This document shows positions 50,290-59,969 of a stretch of 64,000 bases of DNA, one piece after another. The stretch is from Streptomyces chattanoogensis (GTDB taxonomy: Bacteria > Actinomycetota > Actinomycetes > Streptomycetales > Streptomycetaceae). Positions within the stretch are counted from its first letter, which is position 1; every line of letters starts with the position of its first letter. A program made the translations under genes and the position numbers. Location: assembly GCF_001294335.1 (NCBI RefSeq), contig NZ_LGKG01000134.1:1-64000 (forward strand), read 5' to 3'. Under the pieces are notes generated by a model. That model saw only the letters and a program-made list of their open reading frames with translations. It was not told where the DNA came from and searched no databases.

Positions 50290-51269
50290 GCCGCCGCCCC
50301 GGGCATGTGACGAGCGGCCGGTACGCGCCGCCCGTGCCGCGTACGACCACGGCCGTCACCTCCGCCGACGGAACCCGTCTGTACGCCGAGACCCATGGTC
50401 CCGACGGCGCCCCCGCCGTCGTCCTCGCCCACGGCTGGACCTGCTCGACCGCCTTCTGGGCCCCCGTCGTCCGCGATCTCGCCGCCGATCACAAGGTGGT
50501 CCTCTACGACCAGCGCGGACACGGCCGCAGCCCCGCCGTCCGGGCGGCGGCGCACAGCACCCGCGCCCTCGCCGACGACCTCGTCGCCGTACTGGAGGCG
50601 ACGCTGGAGGCGGGCGAGCGCGCCGTGGTCGGCGGGCACTCCATGGGCGGAATGACGATCATGGCCGCCGGGGGCCGCCCGGAGCTGCGCAGCCGGGCCG
50701 CCGCGGCACTCCTGTGCAGCACCGGAAGCTCCGAACTGGCCGCGGAATCGCGGGTGTTCCCGCTCCGCAGCCCGCAGGGCAGGCGCCGCGCACACCGGCT
50801 GCTGCTGCACTCGCGCGCGCCGCTCGGGCCCGTGTCGCCGGTCACCAAATGGGCCCTGCGCTACGCCACCATGGGTGCCGGCGCCACCCCCGAGCAGATC
50901 GAGGCCTGTGCGCGGATCGTGCACGCCTGCCCGACCGGCGTACGGGCCCACTGGGGCAGGGTGCTGGCCGGACTCGAGCTGACCGGTGAGGTGGCCCGGC
51001 TGGAGCTGCCCACCGCCGTCCTCTCGGGCACCGCCGACCGCCTCACGCCCGTCGCGCACGCCCGGCGGCTGGCCTCCGTACTCCCCGACTGCCGTGGGGT
51101 GACCGAGCTGCCCGGTCTGGGACATATGACGCCCATCGAGGACCCGGACGCGGTCGGCGGCCGTCTGCGGGAGCTCGTACGGGATCACCTGACCACCCGC
51201 GGAACGGCCCCGCGCGGCAGCCGGCCGGAGAAGAACCGGCGGCCGGAGAAGAAGGAGAAGACGGCGTGA
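50286..51269 (+). CDS. Alpha/beta hydrolase of the mymA-like operon
   Basis: A 327-residue protein starting at ATG 50286. VLAHGWTCSTAFWAPVVRDL is the oxyanion region, GGHSMGGMTIMAAGGRP the nucleophile elbow (Ser), SGTADRLTPVAHAR the acid, and GLGHMTPIEDPDAV the His. It probably cleaves the ester or lactone made by the monooxygenase, as LipR does in the mycobacterial mymA operon. The C-terminus is Arg/Lys-rich (RGSRPEKNRRPEKKEKTA). It overlaps the SDR start by GTGA. Confidence 0.88.
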   Translation: MSRRPGHVTSGRYAPPVPRTTTAVTSADGTRLYAETHGPDGAPAVVLAHGWTCSTAFWAPVVRDLAADHKVVLYDQRGHGRSPAVRAAAHSTRALADDLVAVLEATLEAGERAVVGGHSMGGMTIMAAGGRPELRSRAAAALLCSTGSSELAAESRVFPLRSPQGRRRAHRLLLHSRAPLGPVSPVTKWALRYATMGAGATPEQIEACARIVHACPTGVRAHWGRVLAGLELTGEVARLELPTAVLSGTADRLTPVAHARRLASVLPDCRGVTELPGLGHMTPIEDPDAVGGRLRELVRDHLTTRGTAPRGSRPEKNRRPEKKEKTA

Positions 51270-52141
51270 GCAGGAATCTTGACGGACAGGTCGTCGTGGT
51301 CACCGGTGCGGCGCGCGGGGTCGGTGCGCTGCTGGCGCGCAAGCTGTCGGCGCGCGGTGCCACCCTGGCGCTGGTCGGCCTGGAGCCGGACGAGCTGGCG
51401 AAGGTGGCCGCATCGCTGCACGGCCCGGCCCATCACTGGTATGCCGATGTCACCGACCACGAGGCGATGGCCCGGGTCGCGGACGAGGTCAAGGACCGCT
51501 TCGGCAAGGTCGATGCGGTCGTCGCCAACGCCGGGGTGGCCACCGGCGGCCCGTTCGCCGACTCCGACCCGGTGGCGTGGAAGCGGGTCATCGAGGTCAA
51601 CCTGATAGGCGGCGCGGTCACCGGCCGCGCCTTCCTGCCCGTCCTGACGGAATCCCGCGGCTACTTCCTGCAGATCGCCTCGCTCGCCGCCATCACCCCG
51701 GCACCGATGATGACCGCGTACTGCGCCTCCAAATCGGGCGTCGAGGCCTTTGCGCACAGCCTGCGCGCCGAGGTCGGCCACAAGGGCGTACGGGTCGGCG
51801 TCGGCTATCTGAGCTGGACCGATACGGACATGGTGCGCGGCGCCGACCAGGACGACATCATGCGCGAGCTGCGCTCCCGGCTGCCCTGGCCGTCGAACAA
51901 GACCTATCCGCTCGGCCCCGCCGTCGACCGGATCGTGGCGGGCATCGAGCGCCGCTCCGCGCATGTCTACGGACAGTGGTGGCTGCGCGGGATGCAGGCG
52001 GTCCGCGGATATCTGCCCTCGGTCATCGGGACGGTGGGACAGCGCGAGATGCGGCGCTTCGGGGACCGGCTGGACGGGATGCGGATCGGGCTGGTCGGCG
52101 CGGGCGGGGAGGCGGACGAGAAGGCGCGGACGGACCGGTAG
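51266..52141 (+). CDS. Short-chain dehydrogenase/reductase (SadH-like)
   Basis: A 291-residue protein starting at GTG 51266, overlapping the hydrolase stop. VVVTGAARGVGALLARKLSA binds NAD(P), VVANAGVATGG follows, and the catalytic Ser-Tyr-Lys is in IASLAAITPAPMMTAYCASK. It ends with an SDR C-terminal extension (YGQWWLRGMQAVRGYLPSVI). With the monooxygenase and hydrolase it forms a ketone/ester degradation set like mymA-lipR-sadH. Confidence 0.9.
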   Translation: MSRNLDGQVVVVTGAARGVGALLARKLSARGATLALVGLEPDELAKVAASLHGPAHHWYADVTDHEAMARVADEVKDRFGKVDAVVANAGVATGGPFADSDPVAWKRVIEVNLIGGAVTGRAFLPVLTESRGYFLQIASLAAITPAPMMTAYCASKSGVEAFAHSLRAEVGHKGVRVGVGYLSWTDTDMVRGADQDDIMRELRSRLPWPSNKTYPLGPAVDRIVAGIERRSAHVYGQWWLRGMQAVRGYLPSVIGTVGQREMRRFGDRLDGMRIGLVGAGGEADEKARTDR

Positions 52142-52151
52142 GGCCTGCGCA

Positions 52152-52170
52152 CGGGTGCGGGGCGCACCCG
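52152..52170. terminator. Hairpin at the end of the mymA-like operon
   Basis: CGGGTGCG-GGG-CGCACCCG, 11 bp past the SDR stop and upstream of the convergent L,D-transpeptidase end. Confidence 0.75.
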
Positions 52171-52222
52171 GGAACCCTGGATGCGCCCCAACTCGCCCTT
52201 TCCCAGAACTACTTGACGACTG

Positions 52223-52828
52223 TCACTTGACGACCTTGAGGCGCTTCGGCCAGCCGTAGTGCGCGGCCTTGGCGAAGAGGTCCTTGATGTGCGCCGGGGT
52301 CAGCTTGATGCAGCCCAGCGAGTAGTAGTCGTTGGTGCCGTCCCAGCGGTAGGGGTTGTCGTGGCCGGGCTTCCGCTTGCCCTGTGTGCCGTCGGGGTTC
52401 ATCTCGCTGTGCACGAACAGGGCGGTGCGCTTGGTGTGGTGGTTCTTGCACAGCATGTCCTGGACCTGGATGGCGTAGCCGTTGATCCCCTTGGGCCCGC
52501 CGGCCTTGTGGGTGGTGTGGCCCAGCACGCGGTAGGTGCCGTCGGGCAGCCACCCCTGCATGCTGGCACACTCGTTCGTCCCGTTGCGGCCGCCGTTGCC
52601 GGAGCCCGCGCGGTACTTGGCGAGCACCTTGTCCTTGGCGTTCGGGATGCTCTTGACCAGGTAGAGCCGCGAGTTGCTGGGGTTCTTCCAGTTCTTGTCG
52701 AAGTAGAGGTAGGTGCCGCCGGAGGCCGCGGGACGGGCGGCCTCGGCGGGTGCCGCGGCGGTGAGGGCGAGGCCGCCGGTGAGGGCGACCGCGGTGGCGA
52801 GCGGAACGAACCGCTGACGGATTCCCAT
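52223..52828 (-). CDS. Secreted L,D-transpeptidase-like protein (YkuD)
   Basis: A 201-residue protein starting at ATG 52828 with GGAGA upstream. The signal peptide ends APAEAARP. The domain (TYLYFDKNWKNPSNSRLYLV) carries LFVHSEMNPDGTQG and the catalytic Cys in YYSLGCIKLTPAHIKDLF. It is shorter than LdtMt2-type enzymes. It is divergent from the membrane XRE/beta-trefoil gene at 53090, so a wall-sensing link is possible. Confidence 0.85.
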   Translation of the reverse strand: MGIRQRFVPLATAVALTGGLALTAAAPAEAARPAASGGTYLYFDKNWKNPSNSRLYLVKSIPNAKDKVLAKYRAGSGNGGRNGTNECASMQGWLPDGTYRVLGHTTHKAGGPKGINGYAIQVQDMLCKNHHTKRTALFVHSEMNPDGTQGKRKPGHDNPYRWDGTNDYYSLGCIKLTPAHIKDLFAKAAHYGWPKRLKVVK

Positions 52829-53089
52829 CGGAATATCTCCCGTTGTGTGGTGATCGTGGTGTGGTGATGCGTCGGGTGGTGCCCGCTTGTCTGGTGATGA
52901 GCGGGGCGGTGCCCGCTTGTGGGGCGATGCCGGCCGGCACGGCATGACTCTGCTGAGGGCCGCCCCTGTCCGGCAAGGGAAACCGGTGTCCCGGACAGGC
53001 CGCGGCTGTCCGGGCTGGTCGCGGAGGCTCAACTGCGGTGCTCCGGACACCCGTTGTGGCTTTCGCCGGGGGACGGTTCAATAACGCCC

Positions 53090-54067
53090 ATGGGGAATCT
53101 GGGGGGTACGGGAGAATTACGCCCGGCTGCCGCCGGTGATGCGGTGGCATTCGTCGGGATGATGCAACAGCTCAAGGAACGCAGCGGTCTGACCTACCGC
53201 CAGCTTGAGCAGCGGGCGGCGGAGCGGGGTGCCGTCCTGGCCCGCAGCACGCTCGCCGACGCCCTGCGCCGACGGGCGCTGCCGCGGGCCGAGGTGGTCG
53301 AGGCGTTCATACGGGCCTGCGGAGGCAATGAGCCCGAGGTCCACGCCTGGCTGCTGGCGCGGCAGCGCATCGAGGACGGACCGCCGATGGTCCAAAACCT
53401 GCCGCGTGCTCAGCCCGGCTACCGGCCGCAGGCTCAGCACGGTGACCGGCCCCCGGGCCAGCCCCGCCACGGGGCCCGGAAGCCGCACGGCAAGAGACGC
53501 AAGCCGCTCCTGCTGACCGGCGCCGCCGCCCTCGCCGCGCTGCTGGTCATCGTCGGCGTACGGCTGCTGATCGGCGACGGCGCGGAGCCGCAGTCGACGG
53601 CCGCCGCGCCGCTGCCGACCGGCGAGGTCTCGATCCGCCCGGCGAGCGCGCCCGGCCTGTGCGTGACGGACGGGCGGGTGCTCCGCGCGCACCGGTACCG
53701 CACAGTTGCCGTACAGCGGCCCTGTAAAGAAGCGGTGCCGCCGCGTACGTACCTCAAGGTGGCCGGGGCGGACCGCTACCGCATCCAGTGGGACCACCCC
53801 GACGAGGGCACGGGCTGTCTGGTCCTGCTGCGCGACCCCGCGCTCGACGGGCTGCTGGAGCCGCACGACGACTGCACGCCGACCGGGCCCGCGGAGCGTT
53901 TCCGCGTCGAATCGGCCGGGAAGTCGGTGTACCGGATCCGGCCGGGCGACGGCGACGACCGCTGCCTCGCCGTCCAGGGCGGGGGCGGGGCCCGCGGGAC
54001 CGTCGTCCGCGCGGAGCGCTGCACGGAGGCGGACAGCCAGAAATTCCTGATCGGCCCCGAGGAGTAG
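53090..54067 (+). CDS. Membrane-anchored XRE-type protein with extracytoplasmic beta-trefoil domain
   Basis: A 325-residue protein starting at ATG 53090. Residues 20-95 are an XRE-like helix-turn-helix (VGMMQQLKERSGLTYRQLEQ, LARSTLADALRRRALPRAEV). A basic linker precedes one membrane helix (LLLTGAAALAALLVIVGVRL), and the outside part is a ricin-like beta-trefoil (GLCVTDGRVLRAHRYRTVAV, DDRCLAVQGGG, EADSQKFLIG). Such proteins could sense carbohydrate or wall fragments outside and act on DNA inside. Confidence 0.82.
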   Translation: MGNLGGTGELRPAAAGDAVAFVGMMQQLKERSGLTYRQLEQRAAERGAVLARSTLADALRRRALPRAEVVEAFIRACGGNEPEVHAWLLARQRIEDGPPMVQNLPRAQPGYRPQAQHGDRPPGQPRHGARKPHGKRRKPLLLTGAAALAALLVIVGVRLLIGDGAEPQSTAAAPLPTGEVSIRPASAPGLCVTDGRVLRAHRYRTVAVQRPCKEAVPPRTYLKVAGADRYRIQWDHPDEGTGCLVLLRDPALDGLLEPHDDCTPTGPAERFRVESAGKSVYRIRPGDGDDRCLAVQGGGGARGTVVRAERCTEADSQKFLIGPEE

Positions 54068-54098
54068 CCGCGTACGGCGGCTCGCGGCAGGCGGCTGC

Positions 54099-57000
54099 TC
54101 AGCCGTCCCGCGGCGGCAGCTCCGGCCGCGCCCGGTCCGGTACCTCCGACAGGTCCGGCGGGGTCGAGGCCGGATGCCGCTCCAGCAGCTCCAGCGCCGT
54201 CCGCACCGCCACGCCCAGTGTCGGATGCTTGCCCTCGGCCCAGTGCAGCGGGGACCGCAGCGCCTCGATGTCGACCTCGACGCCGTGGTTCTCCACGCTC
54301 CACCCGTACTGGTGGAACCACGCGGCGTTCATCGGCACGGTGATCTGGGTGCCGTCGGCGAGCCGGTGGCGCCCGGTCATCCCGACCACCCCGCCCCAGG
54401 TGCGCATGCCGACCACCGGGCCGATGCCCTGGAGCTTGAAGGCCGCGGTGATCATGTCGCCGTCGGAGGACGTCATCTCGTCGGCGACCGCCACCACCGG
54501 CCCGCGCGGCGCATTGCTGGTGTACGAGACCGGCTGGGCGCCGCGCGTCAGGTCCCAGCCCATGATGGTGCGGGTCAGTTTCTCGATCACCAGCTCGGAG
54601 ATATTGCCGCCGGCGTTGCCCCGTACGTCCACGATCAGCGCGGGCATCGACATCTCCCGCCGCAGATCGCGGTTGAACTGCGCCCATCCGGAGCCGCCCA
54701 TGTCCGGGATGTGCAGATAGCCGCATCTGCCGTCGCTCAGCTCCCGTACGACGGCGCGGCGTTTGGCGACCCAGTCCTGGTAGCGCAGCGGCCGCTCGTC
54801 GATCAGCGGGACGATCGCGACCCGGCGGGGGTGGCCGTCATCCTCGGGCGGCGCGAAGGTCAGCTCGACGGTCGTTCCGCCCGCCGCGGCCAGCAGCGGA
54901 TTCGGGCCCGCCACCGGGTCGACCGGCCGGCCGTCCACATGGGTGAGCGCGGCGCCCTCACGGATGCCCGTACCGGCCAGCGGCGAACGCGCCTTGGGGT
55001 CCGAGGACTCGCCCGGCAGGATCCGCTGGACCACCCAATGTCCGTCCCGCGGATAGAAGTTGGCGCCGAGCAGCCCGATGGGCCGCTGGTAGTGCGGCGG
55101 GCCCTCGTTTCTGCGCGCGGGCGCCACATAGGCGTGCGAGGTGCCCAGCTCCCCCAGCACCTCCCGCAGCAGATCCGCGAACTCGTCCGGCGAGGCGACC
55201 CGTTCGACCAGCGGCCGGTACTGCGCCAGCACCCCGTCCCAGTCGATACCGCACATCCCCGGCTCCCAGAAGTACGCCCGGATCAGCCGGCCCGCCTCGT
55301 CGAACGCCTGGCGCCACTCCGCCGGCGGTTCGACGTCGTGCAGGATGCGCCGCAGGTCCAGGAGGACCGTCGAGTCGAGGTCGGGCGGCTCGGTCGCCGG
55401 TACGGCGCGCAGATCGCCCTCGTCGTTGACGACCAGCCGGGTGCCGTCACCGCTGAGCGCGAACGAGTCCAGGGAACTGGTGAGTTCGCTGCGCCGGGCC
55501 TTGACCAGGTCGAAGTGTTCCAGGGTGGGCCGCCCCGACGTCTCGGCGGGATTGGCGAAGGTCTCGCCCAGCGCCCCGGAGATCGGCCAGCGCAGCCAGA
55601 CCAGCCCGCCCCCGGCGACCGGCTCCAGCGACGAGTACTTGGACGCGGTGACGGGGAACGGCGTGACCCGGTTCTCCAGCCCCTCCACCTCCACGATCAC
55701 CGGACCTTCCCCCAGCGGCGGATTCTCCGCCGGGTCCAGCCCGCCCGCCGCCGGCCGCCCCTCCGGGGACAGCGCGAAGGGCGAGGGGGTGGCGGAGGAC
55801 AGCGGTACGAGGTGTGGGCGGCAGCCCAGCGGGAACGACAGATCCCCGGTGTGCACGTCGTACACCGGGTCGAAGCCGCGCCACGACAGGAACGCCAGAT
55901 AGCGCCCGTCCCGCGTGAACACCGGCTGCTCGTCCTCGAACCGGCCGTTGGTGACGTCCACGACGCTGCGGTCGGCCAGCCGGGCCATCTTGATCTGCCG
56001 CAGCGAACGGCCGATACCGGGGTGCGACCAGGTCAGCCAGCGGGAGTCGGGGGAGAAGGCGAGGTCGCGGACCGGCCCGTTGCGGGAGACGATCAGCTCG
56101 GTGACCTCGCCGGGCGGCCCGGTCTTCTCGGCGTCCTCCGGCGGATGCACATCCACCAGCAGCAGCCGCCCGTCGTGCGCGGCCACCGCCACCTGCTCCC
56201 CGTCCGGCGACGGCACCATCTCGTGGACCCGCCCGAGCTTCCCCGCCGCCAGCCGCACCGGGGCGTGCACCGCACCGGCCCGCGGCAGATCGACGATCTC
56301 GATCGCGTCCTCACCCTCGGCATCCGTGACGTAGGCGATCCGCCCGGTGGAGCCCAGCATCTCGGGCAGCCGGACCCGTACCCCCGGGACGTCGTGAATC
56401 GTCCGGGCCGGCCCGTCGCGGTGCGTGAGCCAGTACAGACTGCCCCGCACCCCCACCGCGCTGGCCCGGCCGGTGGCATCCACCGCGAGCGAGGTGACAT
56501 GGGCGGCGGCCGGGACCTGGTACGTCCGGCGTCCGGCCCGTGGCCCGCCCAGCCGGACCGCCAGCTTGCGCGGCCGGGCGCCCGGGCTCAGGCCGTCGAT
56601 CAGCCAGATGTCGCCCGCGCACTGGTAGACGATGCGCGAGCCGTCGGTCGAGGCGTGCCGCGCATAGAAATCCGCATGATCCGTATGCCGCCGCAGGTCC
56701 GTACTGTCCGGCAGACACGAATACACATTGGCGGTGCCCTCGTGGTCCGACAGGAACGCGATCCGGCCGTCCACGAACATCACCGAGTCCAGGTGCCCGT
56801 CCAGATCCGGCACCATCCGCGCCCCCTGCAGCCACATCCGGCCCATCGCGCCGCCCCGGTAGCGCTTCCAGGAGGCGGGCTCATGCGGCGGCTTCCCGCT
56901 CAGCAGCAGCGTGCAGTGCTCCCCGTCGACATCGGCGACCGCGATATCGGAGACCGGCCCCCACGGCAGCCGGCCTCCCGGGCTGCCGTCCGTCGGCAGG

Positions 57001-57500
57001 CTGTACGCCCACGAGTAGTACGAGAACGGCTGCCCGTGCGAGGAGACGGCGAGAATGTGCGGTTTGCCGTCCTGGTAGGGCGGCGTCCAGCCGCAGACCC
57101 GGGCATCCGTACTTCCCCAGTAGGTCAGCCGCCGGGCCGGGCCGCCCTCGACCGGCGCCAGATGGATCTCCGGGTCGAGGCTGCGCCAGGTGGTGAACGC
57201 GATCTGGCGCCCGTCCGGCGAGAAGCGGGGATGGCCCACCCGGGTGCGGTCGACGGTCAGCCGCCAGGCGCGGCCCGGCTCCTCGCCCGGGGGTGCGAGC
57301 GGCGCCACCCACAGATCGTCCTCCGCGGCGAAACAGATCAGATCCCCGTGCAGATGCGGATACCGCAGGTAGGAGCCGGGGGAGCCGGGCGGCGGGTCCG
57401 GGGCGTCCGGCGTCGGGCGCGGCCGGCCGCGAGGCTCTGTGGAGGTCGCCGCCGGGTTCGTCTGCGGGGGCTGCCCGGCGGCCTCACGTGCGTGGCTCAC
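54099..57500 (-). CDS. Tricorn-type serine protease (S41, PDZ and C1 domains)
   Basis: A 1133-residue protein starting at GTG 57500. The N-terminal half has beta-propeller repeats (WRLTVDRTRVGHPRFSPDGR, PVRDLAFSPDSRWLTWSHPG). The C1 domain (QAFDEAGRLIRAYFWEPGMC), a PDZ region (GIREGAALTHVDGRPVDPV) and the catalytic S41 domain follow. The catalytic groups are His in LGTSHAYVAP, Ser-Asp in DEMTSSDGDMI and Glu in VENHGVEVD. Tricorn trims peptides from the proteasome. A short Pro-rich N-terminus is its only extension. Confidence 0.92.
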   Translation of the reverse strand: MSHAREAAGQPPQTNPAATSTEPRGRPRPTPDAPDPPPGSPGSYLRYPHLHGDLICFAAEDDLWVAPLAPPGEEPGRAWRLTVDRTRVGHPRFSPDGRQIAFTTWRSLDPEIHLAPVEGGPARRLTYWGSTDARVCGWTPPYQDGKPHILAVSSHGQPFSYYSWAYSLPTDGSPGGRLPWGPVSDIAVADVDGEHCTLLLSGKPPHEPASWKRYRGGAMGRMWLQGARMVPDLDGHLDSVMFVDGRIAFLSDHEGTANVYSCLPDSTDLRRHTDHADFYARHASTDGSRIVYQCAGDIWLIDGLSPGARPRKLAVRLGGPRAGRRTYQVPAAAHVTSLAVDATGRASAVGVRGSLYWLTHRDGPARTIHDVPGVRVRLPEMLGSTGRIAYVTDAEGEDAIEIVDLPRAGAVHAPVRLAAGKLGRVHEMVPSPDGEQVAVAAHDGRLLLVDVHPPEDAEKTGPPGEVTELIVSRNGPVRDLAFSPDSRWLTWSHPGIGRSLRQIKMARLADRSVVDVTNGRFEDEQPVFTRDGRYLAFLSWRGFDPVYDVHTGDLSFPLGCRPHLVPLSSATPSPFALSPEGRPAAGGLDPAENPPLGEGPVIVEVEGLENRVTPFPVTASKYSSLEPVAGGGLVWLRWPISGALGETFANPAETSGRPTLEHFDLVKARRSELTSSLDSFALSGDGTRLVVNDEGDLRAVPATEPPDLDSTVLLDLRRILHDVEPPAEWRQAFDEAGRLIRAYFWEPGMCGIDWDGVLAQYRPLVERVASPDEFADLLREVLGELGTSHAYVAPARRNEGPPHYQRPIGLLGANFYPRDGHWVVQRILPGESSDPKARSPLAGTGIREGAALTHVDGRPVDPVAGPNPLLAAAGGTTVELTFAPPEDDGHPRRVAIVPLIDERPLRYQDWVAKRRAVVRELSDGRCGYLHIPDMGGSGWAQFNRDLRREMSMPALIVDVRGNAGGNISELVIEKLTRTIMGWDLTRGAQPVSYTSNAPRGPVVAVADEMTSSDGDMITAAFKLQGIGPVVGMRTWGGVVGMTGRHRLADGTQITVPMNAAWFHQYGWSVENHGVEVDIEALRSPLHWAEGKHPTLGVAVRTALELLERHPASTPPDLSEVPDRARPELPPRDG

Positions 57501-57558
57501 GTCACCATGGTTTCGGGAGGGGGGAGGGGCGGCAACTCGGCCGGGCGGACGGTTGCGG

Positions 57559-58830
57559 TCACCGGGCCGGCAGATGCCGGGCGAAGAACCCGTGCACACA
57601 ACGCCGCACCATGGGCACCGACGCGTCCGGGCCGATGGTGCCGACCAGCGCGGCCCGGTCCCCGGCAGGCATCAGCCCGGCGTCCTGAAGCTGGGGCGCG
57701 AGGGCGGCGTAATCACAGAACACCCAGTGGGCGGCGCCGTCGATCTGATGGCGCCGGGTCCGCCCTCCCGGATGGGCGAGCATGGCCGACCAGGACCCCT
57801 CCAGCTCCTTCCTGGTGGGGAAGTGCTCACTGCCGAGCAGGAGCAGCGGCCGGTCCACCCCGTGCCGGGCGACCGGATACAGCTCCCGCTCCCGGCCGGG
57901 CCGCTCCGCGGGGAGGTCCAGATACCCCTCCAGATTGACGGCCGCACCGATGCGCCGGTCCTCGTACATCGCCTCGGCCGCTGCGGTGCCGCCCGCGGAG
58001 TGCCCGTAGACGCCCACCCGCCGCAGGTCCAGCGCCCGCCCGAGGCCCTCGGGCAGCGCGCGACCCGCGGCGTCCGGGTTCCGCCCGGCCGCCAGCGCCG
58101 TCAACCGGTCCAGGACGAACCGGATGTCCGCGATCCGGGTGCCGATCACCGTCCGGAACTGCTGCGGATCCGCCCGGGGATCGCCCCGGAACACGGTCGG
58201 CCGGACCCTCCCCCTCCCCGCCCTCGCCACCGGGAACTCGACCTCCCCGGCATCTCCCGGATGGTCGAGGGCCACGACCACATAGCCGCGGCTCGCCAGC
58301 TCCTCCGCGGTTCCGGTGCCGAGGGTGCGCGCATCGCCGCCGCCCGGGGTGTAGAGCAGCACCGGCCGGCGTACGGGCTGCGCGGGCGCCCCGGTGTGCG
58401 CGTGGGTGCGAGTGGCCGCCCAGTCCACGCCCTTGGACGGCAGGCGGTGCACGCGCACGTCGACCGCCCGGAACAAGTCCGCGGCGCCCCTGGTCATGTG
58501 GGGCGCGACCGGGTAACCGCGGACGGTACGCGCCGGATAGAACACCGTGACCATCACCTCCCGTACGGCGATCCCCGGCTCCCATGGGTCGCGCCGCGCC
58601 CGGTCGACGAGATAGAGCGAGGCGGCGCCGATCGGGTGCGGTCCGGTGGGCGCCGGGAGGCGCAGGGCGAGGCCCCCGCCGTGCCCTGCCCCGGCCGGAT
58701 GCCCCTTCGTCGGGGACCCGTTCGCCACACCGCAGCCCGCCGACAGCAACGCCGCACCGAACGCGCCAACGGCCGCCTTGGCGACCGTCCGCCGGTCCGC
58801 GCCCTGGTATCCGTCCGTCGTCCCGAACAT
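57559..58830 (-). CDS. Tat-exported lipoprotein alpha/beta hydrolase (PAF-acetylhydrolase/cutinase-like)
   Basis: A 423-residue protein, ATG 58830 preferred (ATG 58863 possible). The leader has a twin Arg (ADRRTVAKAAVGAFG) and lipobox LSAGC, so it should be folded, exported by Tat and lipid-anchored. VRRPVLLYTPGGGDARTLGT, then GVYGHSAGGTAAAEAMYEDR (nucleophile Ser) and ending ALVGTIGPDASV with the late His in DGAAHWVF complete the triad. Related enzymes hydrolyse short esters, PAF or polyesters. Substrate unknown. Confidence 0.85.
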   Translation of the reverse strand: MFGTTDGYQGADRRTVAKAAVGAFGAALLSAGCGVANGSPTKGHPAGAGHGGGLALRLPAPTGPHPIGAASLYLVDRARRDPWEPGIAVREVMVTVFYPARTVRGYPVAPHMTRGAADLFRAVDVRVHRLPSKGVDWAATRTHAHTGAPAQPVRRPVLLYTPGGGDARTLGTGTAEELASRGYVVVALDHPGDAGEVEFPVARAGRGRVRPTVFRGDPRADPQQFRTVIGTRIADIRFVLDRLTALAAGRNPDAAGRALPEGLGRALDLRRVGVYGHSAGGTAAAEAMYEDRRIGAAVNLEGYLDLPAERPGRERELYPVARHGVDRPLLLLGSEHFPTRKELEGSWSAMLAHPGGRTRRHQIDGAAHWVFCDYAALAPQLQDAGLMPAGDRAALVGTIGPDASVPMVRRCVHGFFARHLPAR

Positions 58831-58985
58831 GACGTCGTACCCCCTGAGCCTCTGCTTGTGCATCCGTTTGTGTCTCCGTCATTTGTGTCTCCGTGTCTCT
58901 GTGCCGAATGCTGGCCTCGGCAGGGGATGCGGGCGAAGGTTCAGGCCCTGCCCGAAAGGCTGGCGCGGCAGGGGGAGGGGAAGTA

Positions 58986-59969
58986 ATGGCGATCCGGATC
59001 CACTTCACGTCCGACGACTTCGCCCGGGTGCGGTTCGCGCCCCGCCCGGCCCCGCTCCAGGAGCTGAACGTGGCCCTGATGAAGATGTGCCTCCCCGACG
59101 AGGAACTGCTCTTCGGCCGCTGGCGCCGACGGCTCCTGCGCTCGCTCCCGGCGGCCGCCGCACCCTTGGGGGATCTGGTCCCCGCAGGCTCGGCCCCCCT
59201 CTTCATCGACCTCTTCACCACCACCCTGGAGGAAGGCTTCGACGCCGTACGGGCCACGCCCCCCTCCCTCGTCCGCTCCGAACTCGAGCGGGTCTACGCC
59301 CACCACCCGGCCCCCGTCCCGCCATGGATCCGCGACCTCCACCGGGGCGAGGCCCACGCCTGGCACCTCCTCCGCCGCGCCCAGCAGGCCGCCTTCGACA
59401 CAGCGCTGCGCCCCGTCTGGCCGCTGATCCAGGACCTGCACCAGGCGGAGTTCACCCGCCATGCCGTGACGGCGGCCGAGCACGGCGTCGGCAGCGCGCT
59501 GGCCCAGCTGATCCACGGCGGCCAACTCACCGAAAACACCTGGCAGTTGGAGACCGGGACCGCTCGCCCGGATCGCGACATCGACCTCCGCGGTCGCGGC
59601 CTGGTCCTCGTCCCCACCTTCCACTGGACCGGCCGCCCCCTCCTCTCCGACCTGCCCGGCCGCCCCCTGTATCTGACCTATCCGGCCGGTACGGGCCTGC
59701 CCCTCACCCCGACCGGCGCGAGGGGCACGGACGATGCGCTCGCCGCCGTCCTCGGCCGCTCCCGCGTCGACATCCTCCACCGCCTCGCCGACGCGCACAC
59801 GACCAGCGAACTCGCCCGCCGCCTGGGCGTCAGCAACGCCACCGCCTCGGCGCATGCCGCCGCGCTGCGCGGTGCGGGCCTGATCACGACGGTCCGCGCG
59901 GGGCGGGCGGTCCGGCACCGGCGTACGGCCCTGGGGGAATTGCTGATCCGGCGCGCGGTCGCGTCCTAG
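58986..59969 (+). CDS. ArsR-type winged-helix regulator with long N-terminal domain
   Basis: A 327-residue protein starting at ATG 58986 with GGAGGGG upstream. The C-terminal 85 residues form the winged helix (AAVLGRSRVDILHRLADAHT, TSELARRLGVSNATASAHAA). The N-terminal 220 residues (IRIHFTSDDFARVRFAPRPA) are a domain found in many Streptomyces ArsR-like proteins of unknown ligand. The stop overlaps the convergent GlxA-type gene end by four bases. Confidence 0.82.
   Translation: MAIRIHFTSDDFARVRFAPRPAPLQELNVALMKMCLPDEELLFGRWRRRLLRSLPAAAAPLGDLVPAGSAPLFIDLFTTTLEEGFDAVRATPPSLVRSELERVYAHHPAPVPPWIRDLHRGEAHAWHLLRRAQQAAFDTALRPVWPLIQDLHQAEFTRHAVTAAEHGVGSALAQLIHGGQLTENTWQLETGTARPDRDIDLRGRGLVLVPTFHWTGRPLLSDLPGRPLYLTYPAGTGLPLTPTGARGTDDALAAVLGRSRVDILHRLADAHTTSELARRLGVSNATASAHAAALRGAGLITTVRAGRAVRHRRTALGELLIRRAVAS

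Noticed and set aside
54174..57938. Open frame of over 1200 codons opposite the tricorn gene
   Set aside because: Low-complexity Arg/Pro/Gln composition, while the other strand holds a complete tricorn protease.
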